From the NCBI GenBank assembly GCA_017412055.1, contig JAFQOW010000009.1:1-64000 (forward strand): a stretch of 64,000 bases of DNA, in the 5' to 3' direction. Below, in pieces: positions 45,840 through 55,712 of the stretch. A program made the position numbers and the translations under genes. Source of the DNA: Lachnospiraceae bacterium. GTDB lineage: Bacteria > Bacillota > Clostridia > Lachnospirales > Lachnospiraceae. The notes below the pieces were generated by a model. That model searched no databases and was not told the origin of the DNA. It worked only from the letters and a program-made list of their open reading frames with translations. Position 1 is the stretch's first letter, and the number at the start of each line of letters is the position of its first letter.

Positions 45840-48298
45840 TGATTATGAAGGACTCAATTATAAAAATGACATTCCGTAGTATTCGTGCATTTATAGGAAG
45901 ATATATAGCGATTCTTCTTATAGTAGCGTTAGGTGCGGGATTTTTTGCAGGACTTAAGATAACAAAGGATGCAATGTGGAATACATGTGATATGTATATA
46001 TCTGACCATAGCCTTTATGATTTTAGATTGTTATCTACGTTGGGATTTTCAAAGGACAGTGTAGAATCTTTTGAAGAAATAGATGGAGTAAAAAAGGTAG
46101 AGGGAATGATTACCATTGATATGCTCATAGGATATAAGGGCGGAAATAAGACATTTAAGATTATTTCATTGCCTGAAAATATCAATACACCATCTGTTAG
46201 AGAGGGCAGACTTCCAGAAAAAGCCAATGAATGTGTCGTAGATGCTAAGCTATATGAAAAAAAAGATATAGGAAAGGTTATTAAGCTATCAATTGAAAAT
46301 GATGAAGTTACATTGAATCAACTGACAGAGAAGGAATACACCATAGTAGGAATCGCAGATTCACCATTATATATGGGGTTGGAAAGAGGAACTACAAGTG
46401 TTGGAAGTGGTGCATTAAGTGGCTTTATACATATTCCTATGGAAAATTTTACAAATGATATATATACAGAGATAAATTTAGTGCTTGAAGAAACTGCTCA
46501 AATATACAGTGACGAGTATGATGACATAGTTGACAGATATAAGGAAGAAGTAGGCAGAGTTTGTGAGAAAGCAGTAAATGATAGATATAGTAAAATACTT
46601 ACAGAACAAGGTTTGACACCTGAAATGGCAGAGCAATTTGGTATGGAAAAGCCTGAAGCCTTTGTTCTTACAAGAAATGAAAATGCAGGATGTGTTAGTT
46701 TTGAGAGTGATACATCGATTATAAGTGGAATAGCAAATATATTTCCAGTATTTTTCATTTTGATTGCCATGCTTGTATGTATGACCACAATGACTAGAAT
46801 GGTAGACGAAGAGCGTACACAGATAGGCGTATTAAAGGCTCTTGGCTTTAGCAATATAAAGATAATGAGCAAGTATCTTCTCTATGCTGGAAGTGCAACT
46901 ATAATAGGATGGGTTTTAGGATTCTTTTTATGTACCTTATATTTGCCGAAAATATTCTGGTTTGCATATAATTCCATTTATGATTTTGCACCAATTAAGT
47001 ATCTATTTAGTACGTCTATGGCTGTTATTACATTGATTGTTTATCTAATAGGCATACTAGGCAGTACTTTTATATCTTGCAGAAAGGAGCTTATAAGTGC
47101 GCCAGCTAAGCTTATAAGACCTCGCGCCACAAAGAAGGGTAAGAGAATATTATTAGAGAGAGTGACAATTCTTTGGAAAAGATTATCATTTTTGCAGAAG
47201 ATTACCATCAGAAATATGTTTAGATATAAGAAGAGATTGATTATGATGCTTGTGGGCATAAGCTGCTGTACGGCGCTTCTTCTTACAGGCTTTGGAGTGG
47301 GAGATTCCATGACAAATATTGCTGATATTCAGTATAGTGAGATTCAAAAATACAATTTATCAGCGGTGTTTGAGCCTGATTCCAAGGAGGCTGTAGTAGA
47401 AAAGCTGGATGAAATCAAGGATATAGAGAAGTACAAGGTATGTTCATCAGAGTATGTTGATTTGCTTAGCGATGAAATACTGACGTCGGTAAATATGCTA
47501 AGCTTTAATGAATTGGAAAATCTATCACAATTTTGGGATTTTCATAATGGTTCTAAAAAGATAGAGTATCCAAGGAAGGATGAAGCGATTATCAATACAA
47601 AGGCAGCAGAAAAATTGAATGTAAAAGTAGGAGATGCAATAGAAATACGCGACCCTGATATGAACACCTGTAAGGTGACTATCAGCGCGATATTTGATAA
47701 TCATATTAGCAATTATATAGTTATATCTACAGAGACATATGAGCAAACCTTTGGAAAGTGGCATGAAAATACAGCGCTAGTGTATACAAAAGGGGATGAG
47801 GAGGCTGTTGCTGAAAAAATAAACGACATTGAGCAGGTCAATGGTGTGACACAGCTTTCTATTACAAAAAATGCTGTAGGTAGTGCACTGGCAAGTATTG
47901 ATTATATAATACTTATGATTATATTATTTTCCGCTACACTGGCATTTATAGTAATATTCAATTTAACAAACATCAATATATCTGAAAGAAGCAGAGAGAT
48001 AGCCACGGTGCAGGTCCTCGGTTTTTACACCAAGGAAACGGAGAGCTATGTGTTAAGGGAAAATGTAGTGTTATCCATTATCGCTGCCTTTATAGGTATG
48101 CCTTTGGGAATAGGCTTCCACAAGCTCGTTATGAGTATGGTTAAGATAGATATGGTTGATTTTAATGAAATAATCAAGCCTGTAAGCTTTGTTTTTGCAT
48201 TTTTAGGAACAGTCATATTTGCTCTTATTGTGAATGTATTTATGAAGAGGCAAATTGGAAAAATAAAGATGGCGGAATCATTGAAGGCGGTGGAGTAA
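45839..48298 (+). CDS. FtsX-like permease, two-domain
   Basis: About 819 residues. One helix near the N-terminus (IAILLIVALGAGFFAGL), a large extracytoplasmic domain (about 45-300), three helices (about 303-425), another helix near 480, a second extracytoplasmic domain (about 500-680), and three final helices (about 685-810). Two FtsX domains are present (MTRMVDEERTQIGVLKALGF; NINISERSREIATVQVLGF). It overlaps the ATPase stop; ATG 45839 or 45845 may be used. Substrate unknown; probably an envelope or antimicrobial-resistance exporter. Confidence 0.92.
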   Translation: MIMKDSIIKMTFRSIRAFIGRYIAILLIVALGAGFFAGLKITKDAMWNTCDMYISDHSLYDFRLLSTLGFSKDSVESFEEIDGVKKVEGMITIDMLIGYKGGNKTFKIISLPENINTPSVREGRLPEKANECVVDAKLYEKKDIGKVIKLSIENDEVTLNQLTEKEYTIVGIADSPLYMGLERGTTSVGSGALSGFIHIPMENFTNDIYTEINLVLEETAQIYSDEYDDIVDRYKEEVGRVCEKAVNDRYSKILTEQGLTPEMAEQFGMEKPEAFVLTRNENAGCVSFESDTSIISGIANIFPVFFILIAMLVCMTTMTRMVDEERTQIGVLKALGFSNIKIMSKYLLYAGSATIIGWVLGFFLCTLYLPKIFWFAYNSIYDFAPIKYLFSTSMAVITLIVYLIGILGSTFISCRKELISAPAKLIRPRATKKGKRILLERVTILWKRLSFLQKITIRNMFRYKKRLIMMLVGISCCTALLLTGFGVGDSMTNIADIQYSEIQKYNLSAVFEPDSKEAVVEKLDEIKDIEKYKVCSSEYVDLLSDEILTSVNMLSFNELENLSQFWDFHNGSKKIEYPRKDEAIINTKAAEKLNVKVGDAIEIRDPDMNTCKVTISAIFDNHISNYIVISTETYEQTFGKWHENTALVYTKGDEEAVAEKINDIEQVNGVTQLSITKNAVGSALASIDYIILMIILFSATLAFIVIFNLTNINISERSREIATVQVLGFYTKETESYVLRENVVLSIIAAFIGMPLGIGFHKLVMSMVKIDMVDFNEIIKPVSFVFAFLGTVIFALIVNVFMKRQIGKIKMAESLKAVE

Positions 48299-48353
48299 AA
48301 TTAATTAACAGTCTATACACAATTGTAAAAAAATAATAAAACATAAACTAATA

Positions 48354-48402
48354 GAAGCATAGAAATTTTTGTATCGAAAGCTGTCAAAAATTTCTATGCT
48401 TC
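48354..48402. terminator. 18-bp inverted repeat between convergent genes
   Basis: GAAGCATAGAAATTTTTG (48354-48371) and its exact complement (48385-48402). The right arm includes the 3' end of the small regulator gene. Confidence 0.75.
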
Positions 48403-48600
48403 ATCTTCTATATATTCAGCTATATCTTCAAGTCTACAGTTTAGTATTTTACACAATTGGTCTAGTGTGAATGTATTTACATTACCATTTTTTCTTAATC
48501 TGTCTAATTGTCCTGTACTTACTTTATAATCTTTAATTAGTTTGTATTGAGAAATATTCTTTTCTTTCATTGTTATCCATAATTTATCAAAAGAAATCAT
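48394..48600 (-). CDS. small XRE/Cro-type regulator
   Basis: A 68-residue single-domain helix-turn-helix protein: QYKLIKDYKVSTGQLDRLRKNGNVNTFTLDQLCKILNCRLEDIAEYI is a full Cro/C1-type domain with recognition helix near GQLDRLRKNG. It is divergent from the leucine-rich-repeat lipoprotein gene. An inverted repeat TAGCCCA-N22-TGGGCTA over that gene's promoter could be its operator. Role inferred from divergent position. Confidence 0.8.
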   Translation of the reverse strand: MISFDKLWITMKEKNISQYKLIKDYKVSTGQLDRLRKNGNVNTFTLDQLCKILNCRLEDIAEYIEDEA

Positions 48601-48647
48601 AAGTTTTTAGATACCTTCTTTCATTATTATGCATCAATAATACAGAG

Positions 48648-48687
48648 TAGCCCAAGAGTTGACAATTACCCGTATGTGGGCTATAAT
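48648..48687 (+). promoter_or_regulatory. promoter with overlapping TAGCCCA/TGGGCTA palindrome
   Basis: TTGACA (48659-48664), 17-base spacer, TATAAT (48682-48687). TAGCCCA (48648-48654) and TGGGCTA (48677-48683) flank the -35 and touch the -10, a typical repressor layout. Confidence 0.7.
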
Positions 48688-48725
48688 ATATCAATGTTAA
48701 AGAAAAAGAACGAGGAGGATTTAAT

Positions 48726-49904
48726 ATGAAAAGAATAAATAATGCATTGATAGTAATTATTATGATTATGTCTTTGGTAGCTTGTGGTGATAACGGGGAA
48801 AGGATGACAAAGGAAAGTAAGAAGGCATCAGATGTTAACGTAAGTAGTGAAGTGAATACAGAAACAAAAGATGTTACTACAATGGTTAATGAAAATACAA
48901 CAGAGGAAGAAATGACAACAGAAGAATATTTGTCCGGAGTTCACTGGAAATTAGAAGGAGATACTTTAATGATATATGGGAATGGGGAAATGGAGGATTA
49001 TTTATTCGATGAGGATAAAGAAATAACAACAGCACCTTGGAAAAATGAAAAATTTAAAAAAGTAGTAGTAGAAGAAGGAGTTACAAAAATAGGAGATAAT
49101 GCATTTGCGGAATGTAATGACTTAACAAAAATAGAGTTATCAAGTGGATTGACTCATATAGGAGCTAGTGCATTCTTGGATTGTGATAGTTTGACAAGCA
49201 TAGAGTTGCCAAGTGGATTGGTTAGTATAGGAGATAATGTATTTTGGGATTGTGACAGTTTGACAAGCATAAAGTTACCAAGCGGATTGACTAGTATAGG
49301 AGATAATGCATTTTGGGATTGTGACAGTTTAACAAGTATAGAGTTACCAAGTGGATTGACTCATATAGGAACTAGTGCTTTTTATAAATGCAGTGCTTTA
49401 GCAAACATAGAGTTGCCAAGTACATTGACTAGTATAGGAGAGAATACATTCTGGGAGTGTGACAGCTTAACAAGCATAGAGTTGCCAAGAGAATTGACTT
49501 ATATAGGAGAATGTACATTTTATGGCTGTACTAGCTTAACAAGCATAGAGCTACCAAGTGAATTGATTAGTATAGGAGACTATGTATTTAGTTGGTGTAT
49601 TAGTTTAACAAACGTAGAGCTTCCAAGTGGATTGACTAGTATAGGACGTTCTACATTTAGTGACTGTTATAGTTTGATGAACATAGAGCTACCAAGTGGA
49701 TTGGCTAGTATAGGAGACTATGCATTTAGCCAATGTAAAGGCTTAACAAGCATAGAGTTACCAAGTGGATTGAACAGTATAGGGGATTATGCATTTAGTA
49801 GAGGCGCATTTGTTGAAATACCACCTATCACCATTTATGGAGCTTCAGGTTCCTATGCAGAAATTTGGGCAAAAGAAAATGGTTGTACATTTGTAGTTAA
49901 GTAA
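48726..49904 (+). CDS. BspA-like leucine-rich-repeat lipoprotein
   Basis: A 392-residue surface lipoprotein. The signal peptide ends in SLVAC (lipid Cys at about 20), then a Thr/Glu-rich linker. From about 110 to 365 there are roughly eleven repeats of 23 residues with the pattern LTSIELPSGLTSIGDNAF-x-C, the BspA/LRR_5 type. These proteins mediate adhesion to host or bacterial surfaces. The 69-base repeats are nearly identical at DNA level, so unit number may vary. A C-terminal cap ends SYAEIWAKENGCTFVVK. AACGAGGAGG is the ribosome site. Confidence 0.92.
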   Translation: MKRINNALIVIIMIMSLVACGDNGERMTKESKKASDVNVSSEVNTETKDVTTMVNENTTEEEMTTEEYLSGVHWKLEGDTLMIYGNGEMEDYLFDEDKEITTAPWKNEKFKKVVVEEGVTKIGDNAFAECNDLTKIELSSGLTHIGASAFLDCDSLTSIELPSGLVSIGDNVFWDCDSLTSIKLPSGLTSIGDNAFWDCDSLTSIELPSGLTHIGTSAFYKCSALANIELPSTLTSIGENTFWECDSLTSIELPRELTYIGECTFYGCTSLTSIELPSELISIGDYVFSWCISLTNVELPSGLTSIGRSTFSDCYSLMNIELPSGLASIGDYAFSQCKGLTSIELPSGLNSIGDYAFSRGAFVEIPPITIYGASGSYAEIWAKENGCTFVVK

Positions 49905-50019
49905 ATAGTTACATTACAAACGAATTATTATCATAATTGCAATATAGCTAATGGCAATTAATAAACTTACTAAGCTCGCCTGCATATATAGATTTTGTAA
50001 AGAGAATTGGATTTTATTC

Positions 50020-50048
50020 TTGACATATATCTTTATTATACATATACT
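50020..50048 (+). promoter_or_regulatory. promoter of the RHS locus
   Basis: TTGACA, 17-base spacer, TATACT; the -10 region is homologous to the tyrS promoter at 58209-58237, so promoter and Stem I were probably copied together. Bases 49905-50019 hold nothing I recognise. Confidence 0.75.
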
Positions 50049-50098
50049 AACAATGTGTACGTGATATATAATGTACAATAATATGATAAATATGATTT

Positions 50099-50246
50099 AA
50101 AAGCTATGATTGGAACAAGTAATTTTACTACAAACCTACAGAAAGTTGCCGGTTGATGAGAGGCGCAGGGGAACATTAAAATGAATACATCCATGAGCTT
50201 CGTACCGAATGCTACAGATTAGCTAGTAGGCTACGACGGAGGGCAA
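50099..50246 (+). repeat. duplicated tyrosyl T-box Stem I region
   Basis: 148 bp matching 58262-58409 with only two differences. It contains the T-box Stem I (GTTGCC...GGCTAC, with GATGAGAGGC and GAATACATCC). One difference turns the GTAGCC arm into GTTGCC and weakens the basal pairing. The T-box antiterminator and its terminator are missing; the c-di-GMP aptamer takes their place. Confidence 0.92.
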
Positions 50247-50336
50247 ACCTATGGAAACGTAGGGACGCAAAGCTAGAAGCCGTAAGATAATACACGGTAG
50301 TTCGGTCGCAAAAGAGTTATCTTTTGCGACCTTTTA
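50230..50336 (+). ncRNA. c-di-GMP-I (GEMM) riboswitch fused to Stem I
   Basis: Consensus GEMM: CGACGGAGGGCAAACC, a GGAAAC-capped hairpin, AGGGACGCAAAGCTAGAAG, a second hairpin (CCGT...ACGG) and TAGTTCGGTCG. CGAC and GTCG close P1. The terminator (GGTCGCAAAAGA with TCTTTTGCGACC, 50304-50331, TTTT) reuses the P1 3' strand, so ligand binding should allow read-through into the RHS gene (inferred). Confidence 0.93.
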
Positions 50337-50360
50337 TATTTATATAAACAGTGTAAAATT

Positions 50361-53300
50361 ATGTATAAGGGAAGGATTAAAGGGAAAATGGGCAATCAAA
50401 AATTATCGGTTTATGTATTTAAACCAATAGAAAAAGATAATGATAAGAAAAGTAGAAATTCAAAATCAGATAGTGAGTATGCTAGATTTTTAGAATCAAA
50501 AGAAAATGAACCCCAAAAAAAATTAATAAATAAAAAACAAGATAAACAAAAATCGCCAGAAGGATTAAGAAATGGAAAATCTACAAAGCAGGATGTAGTG
50601 GAATGCTCATGTAAAAAAGGAGATCCAATAGATATGGCGTCTGGAGCATTCATTTATGAAGGCACTGATTTTATTCTTCCAGAGATGTCGTATGATTTTA
50701 GATTCGTAAGACAATACAACTCAATGGAAGACAAGAAAGGACGTAAAAGCATAGGCTATAAGTGGATGCTTAGCGTGGATACATCTATATGTCAATATGA
50801 TGATGACACAATAGTTATATTGCCAGATAGTAAATCTATAGAGTTTAAATTTAAAGATGGATACTATATAAATAAGCGCGGAAATAAAAAGTACGAGCTT
50901 AAAAGACCTAAAGATGATTTTATATTTGAAGACAATGAAAATAGACTTACATACATATACGATGAATATGGAACAATAAAGAAAATTCTAGATAAAAATA
51001 AAAATACAACACGATTTATTCATTGTGAGTATGGAATAAAGCAAGTGATATTATCTACGGGATTAAGTCTTACATTTGAATGGGAAGCTATGAAGATTAG
51101 TAAGGTATATGACAATACGGGAAGACAAGTAGAATACCATTATGAAAATGGAATACTTACGGAAGTCGTAAGATGTGATGGCACAACGTTAAAATATAGT
51201 TATGATGATAATAATAACATTTTAAATATAACAGATGGAAATGGAACAACATATTTATATAATGAATATGACGAAAAAGGAAGAGTAAAAAGCCAGCGTC
51301 TAACAGACGGTAGCTTTACTTCTTATGAGTATGATGATGTAAACAGGACAAATACATACAGAGATGAAGTAAATAATATCACAATAAAATATGTATATGA
51401 TGAAAGAAAAGATATAGTAGAAGAAATATTTGAAGATGGCACATCAATAAAGACTATAATGAGTAAAGAGGGCTTTATAGAGGAAAAGATATCGCGAAAT
51501 GGAGCAAGAACAAGATATAAGTATGATGAGTATGGTCATATTTTAATGAAAGATGAGCCGTCTGGACTTATAACAGAATATGTATACGAAAACAAAAATT
51601 TAAAAGAAGTAAGCGATAATGAAGGAAGAAGGGAAGAACACACATATGATGAAAATGGAAATGTGCTTATCTCTAAGATAGAAACTGGAAAAAATAGTAG
51701 TGGAAATAAGCTTTATCTCATAAAGAACTTTGCATATGATACAAAGGGAAGATTACTAAGAGTAACTGAAAATGATGTAATAAAAGAAGAATATATCTAC
51801 GAGGAAGCAAATGGTAATCCTGTAGAAGTGCGTAAAAATGGAGAAACATTTAAGAAAAATATATATGATGAATGTTTGCGTATTATTAGCATAGAGACAG
51901 AACAAGGCGTAGAGACATACGAGTATACAGAATATAATAAAATAAAGAAGTACGTGAATAGTGAGGGAGAACAGAAAAGCTTCTATTATGACAATGCATG
52001 GCGTCTTATTAAGAAAGTAAAGAGTGATAATAATAAGAGCTATACCATAGAAGATAAAGGTGAAAAATACATCTATGATGATATGGACAGGTTAATTAGC
52101 ATAGAAGACGAAACAGGAAGAACTGTAAGCTATATAAGAAATACAAATGGCGATATAACAGAAGAAATTAGAGCAGAAAAAACAGTGGTTACATATGATT
52201 ATGATAAGGATTTTAATGTTATAAGACGTCATATATATGTGGAAGATAAAACATATACAGAGAGATATTTTTATGATGCAGATGGTGAAATGATAAGAAA
52301 AGTTTTACCGTCTGATTATGATATAAAAATAGATGATGGAGCAGCATTCGAATACAAAAGAGACAGAGCTGGTCGTGTGATTGAAGTATATAATCCAGAA
52401 GGATATATTACTGATACATATACATATGATAAAAGAGGTAATGTATTAGTTCATAAGCATAGTTTTAATAAAAAGAATGATGAGTTAAACGCATTTATTA
52501 AATCAAAGGATAATGCAGGAGACTTGTATAAATATGACGTACAGGGCAAAATGACTGAAAAAAGACAGCTTATAGAGATAAAGGAAAATGGTCAGTTATT
52601 ATATAACGTTACACGTTACATATATAATGCCAAAGAAGAACTTATAAAAGAATATACATATCTTGATGCATACACAGATGAAGAGGAGCCAAATGGAGAG
52701 GCGAGAGTAGTTACAAGAGAATATAATCTTATAGGAAGATTAGTTCAGATAAGTGATAACAGTGGTGCAAGCATAAAGTACGAATATGACAAAGTAGGCA
52801 ATGTTATCAAAGAAACAAAGAAAATATATGATGAAAAAGATGAGATAACAGAGTATGAGTACGATAATATAGGAAGAGTTATCTCAAAGGTACAGAAGGA
52901 AGCAACATTAGAAGAAAAGAAAGCATTTATAGGTGAAAATAAAAATAACGGACAAGTAGTAGGAGTAAGAAGAAATCGTTTTGTAACTTTAAGAGAACTA
53001 GAAGAGAAAAATACAAAAGAAAAGGTTATAAAAGAAGTAACATATGTAAAGGTTTCTTATAAAAATGGTAAAGTAGATATAGTATCATATCCAGAAGGGA
53101 GTAAGGAAAAGTATAGCTATGATAAGGCGGGAAGAAAAGAAAGTGTACAAATATTAGGAAAAGATAATAAGGAATATAAAGTATCATATAAATATGATGA
53201 ATATGGTTATCTATCAGAAGAAGATAAAAACGGTATAGTAGTTTTATATAAAAATGATGTTCAGGGAAACAGAATAGAAGAAGTAAAGGCTGATGGTGGA

Positions 53301-55712
53301 AAAACAATATATGAGTATGACTGGGATTCAAAGCTTATAAAAGTAATAAGCCCTAAGGAAAATGAAAGTGGAAGCACGAAGGGAACAAGTCTAGAGTATG
53401 ACCATAATGGACAACTTATAAAAGTAACATCGCCATATGATATAGTGCTTGTAGAAAATAAGTATGATTTATATGGCAAAGTAATAGAAAGAAACTTTGC
53501 AGATGGTGAAGGCATAAGCCATATCTATAACTTAATAGGTAAACCTATATTAGCAAAAACAAAAGAAGGCATACGCCAAGAGTATGCTTACGACGCTTTA
53601 GGAAATCTTAAAGCAACTGCTACGGGGCATGAAATCACAAGATATGAAAATGATATCTGGGGCAGAGTTACAAGGATTATGGCACCAGAGGGTGTTACAG
53701 AGAGTTATAAGTATGATTACAAAGGAAATATAATAGAAGCCACAGACGGAGAAGGTAGAACAACAGGATATAAAGTAAATACTTTTGGCAAGCTTTGTGA
53801 ATTAACATATGCAGACGGAAAGAAAGAGATATTTTCCTACGATATGGAAGGAAATGTTAAGACACATACAAAGAGGTCTGGTAACGTAATAAGTTATAGC
53901 TATGATAGCTTTGGAAATGTAGAAAAATATGGAACAGACACTGATTATTATCAGTACGAATATGATGCGGTGGGACGAATAAAGACTGCAAAGAGTAGTG
54001 GAATAACATATAACTATATTTATGATGTATGTGGCAGATTACAAGAAAAGAAGGCATGTGGACGTAGCCTTGTATCTTATACATACGATTTAAATGGAAA
54101 TGTAAGTACAGTAAAGGATGCCACGGGAAAAGAGATAAAGTATACATATGATTTGGAGAATAGATTACAAACAGTGGCTGAGGGTGATAATACATTAGCT
54201 ACATACGAATATACAAAAGGCGGCAAGATATCGACAATCATATGTGGTGATGTAAAGACATCATATGAGTATGATTTATCAGGCAATCGTACAGATATAA
54301 GGGTAACAATAGGTGAAGAAAATTTAACATATATGTCATATAGGTATGATGATAGAGGGAATTGTATTTTAAAGAATACATCAAATGAAGGCATATACGA
54401 TGATGTGAATATAGAGTATGCATATGATGGATTAAATAGATTAGTAGGTGAAAAACTAATTTTAGGTCAGAACGTATCAACATACAGTTATGCATATGAT
54501 AAGGCAGGAAATAGAAAGAGTCTTGATGTAGCTACAAGTATTGTAGATGGGGCAGATGCATTATCTAGAAAGCATGTGGACTATACATACAATAGTCTAA
54601 ATCAGCTAGAAACAGTAAATGATATAAATGCGCCAGAAAATATATTGAATTTAGTCTATGATGCAGATGGAAATCTTACATCAGACGGCAAAGGAATATA
54701 TGAGTATGATGTATTTGGTCATATGAGTACTGCAAAACTAGACAATAAAGAAACTCTTATATGTAGATATGACGCAGAAGGACTACGTTATGAAGTAGAA
54801 GAAAATGAGCGCCTTATCAAGTATATTTATAGAGGTAAAGATATAGCAGTAGAAGAAAACGAAGATGATGGTGCTACAAGATATATAAGAGGAAATGGAC
54901 GTTTAATAGCATCAGATAGCGAAAAGGCGAGAACATATTATCATTATGTAAGTGACAATGTGGGAAGTATCTGCTATGTTGTAAATGGTGGACATAAAGG
55001 CATAGAAGGAAATAAGACAGATGGTTTATTGCCACTTGAAGACAGAATACAGTGTCATTATGAGTATGATGCATTTGGAAATATTGTCAAAAGTGAAGAA
55101 AAGATAAGAAATATCTATAGGTTTACAGGTGAGCAATACGACCAAGTGACAGGACAATATTATCTAAAAGCTAGATACTATAACCCTGTAATCGGACGCT
55201 TTACACAGATGGATACATATCTTGGAGATGGATTAAATCTGTATACATACGTGCAGAATAATCCGGTGAAGTATGTGGATCCGAGTGGACATAGCAAGAT
55301 TTGTTCGAAGGGAAATGGGGTAGAGAGTGGTAATTCTTCTGTATTGGATAATGCTAATTATGCACAAAAAACGTATGGAAATAGATTTAGTGAAAAAGGC
55401 ATACAGAAATATACAGAAATAGCAGGTGAACCAATTAATACAATTGATGATTTGGTTAATGCAATTAATGTTGGAAAAGTAAATGTTAATGATATACCAG
55501 TTGAGTATATTATAAGAGATGGGAATACACTAATATTGAATACAAGAACATCGCAAGCATTAACTCGAGCTGGAATACCTAGAAATCAATGGAAAGCAAT
55601 TGATAGAACAGGAAATATAGTTTTTGAAGATATGTTAGATGGACAATTATCAAGAAACAAACTTACATCAGAAGGAATTGTAACAGTAAGACCAAGTGGA
55701 GGAAAAAAATAA
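50361..55712 (+). CDS. RHS-repeat polymorphic toxin
   Basis: A 1783-residue RHS/YD-repeat protein. Residues 1-95 are Lys/Asn-rich with no signal peptide or helix. A DUF6531-like entry (DPIDMASGAFIYEGTDFILP, about 92-111) opens the cage, followed by dozens of YD repeats (YEYDxxGN type) to about 1580. The hyperconserved core end (RFTGEQYDQVTGQYYLKARYYN ... DPSGH, about 1587-1640) marks self-cleavage and the switch to a variable tip. The last 140 residues (IPVEYIIRDGNTLILNTRTS) form a toxin domain I cannot name. ATG 50388 (GGGAAAATG) is an alternative start. Confidence 0.93.
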   Translation: MYKGRIKGKMGNQKLSVYVFKPIEKDNDKKSRNSKSDSEYARFLESKENEPQKKLINKKQDKQKSPEGLRNGKSTKQDVVECSCKKGDPIDMASGAFIYEGTDFILPEMSYDFRFVRQYNSMEDKKGRKSIGYKWMLSVDTSICQYDDDTIVILPDSKSIEFKFKDGYYINKRGNKKYELKRPKDDFIFEDNENRLTYIYDEYGTIKKILDKNKNTTRFIHCEYGIKQVILSTGLSLTFEWEAMKISKVYDNTGRQVEYHYENGILTEVVRCDGTTLKYSYDDNNNILNITDGNGTTYLYNEYDEKGRVKSQRLTDGSFTSYEYDDVNRTNTYRDEVNNITIKYVYDERKDIVEEIFEDGTSIKTIMSKEGFIEEKISRNGARTRYKYDEYGHILMKDEPSGLITEYVYENKNLKEVSDNEGRREEHTYDENGNVLISKIETGKNSSGNKLYLIKNFAYDTKGRLLRVTENDVIKEEYIYEEANGNPVEVRKNGETFKKNIYDECLRIISIETEQGVETYEYTEYNKIKKYVNSEGEQKSFYYDNAWRLIKKVKSDNNKSYTIEDKGEKYIYDDMDRLISIEDETGRTVSYIRNTNGDITEEIRAEKTVVTYDYDKDFNVIRRHIYVEDKTYTERYFYDADGEMIRKVLPSDYDIKIDDGAAFEYKRDRAGRVIEVYNPEGYITDTYTYDKRGNVLVHKHSFNKKNDELNAFIKSKDNAGDLYKYDVQGKMTEKRQLIEIKENGQLLYNVTRYIYNAKEELIKEYTYLDAYTDEEEPNGEARVVTREYNLIGRLVQISDNSGASIKYEYDKVGNVIKETKKIYDEKDEITEYEYDNIGRVISKVQKEATLEEKKAFIGENKNNGQVVGVRRNRFVTLRELEEKNTKEKVIKEVTYVKVSYKNGKVDIVSYPEGSKEKYSYDKAGRKESVQILGKDNKEYKVSYKYDEYGYLSEEDKNGIVVLYKNDVQGNRIEEVKADGGKTIYEYDWDSKLIKVISPKENESGSTKGTSLEYDHNGQLIKVTSPYDIVLVENKYDLYGKVIERNFADGEGISHIYNLIGKPILAKTKEGIRQEYAYDALGNLKATATGHEITRYENDIWGRVTRIMAPEGVTESYKYDYKGNIIEATDGEGRTTGYKVNTFGKLCELTYADGKKEIFSYDMEGNVKTHTKRSGNVISYSYDSFGNVEKYGTDTDYYQYEYDAVGRIKTAKSSGITYNYIYDVCGRLQEKKACGRSLVSYTYDLNGNVSTVKDATGKEIKYTYDLENRLQTVAEGDNTLATYEYTKGGKISTIICGDVKTSYEYDLSGNRTDIRVTIGEENLTYMSYRYDDRGNCILKNTSNEGIYDDVNIEYAYDGLNRLVGEKLILGQNVSTYSYAYDKAGNRKSLDVATSIVDGADALSRKHVDYTYNSLNQLETVNDINAPENILNLVYDADGNLTSDGKGIYEYDVFGHMSTAKLDNKETLICRYDAEGLRYEVEENERLIKYIYRGKDIAVEENEDDGATRYIRGNGRLIASDSEKARTYYHYVSDNVGSICYVVNGGHKGIEGNKTDGLLPLEDRIQCHYEYDAFGNIVKSEEKIRNIYRFTGEQYDQVTGQYYLKARYYNPVIGRFTQMDTYLGDGLNLYTYVQNNPVKYVDPSGHSKICSKGNGVESGNSSVLDNANYAQKTYGNRFSEKGIQKYTEIAGEPINTIDDLVNAINVGKVNVNDIPVEYIIRDGNTLILNTRTSQALTRAGIPRNQWKAIDRTGNIVFEDMLDGQLSRNKLTSEGIVTVRPSGGKK
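55129..55333 (+). repeat. RHS core segment duplicated downstream, copy A
   Basis: 205 bp with two mismatches to 56994-57198; it covers the conserved core end and the first tip residues. Confidence 0.93.
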
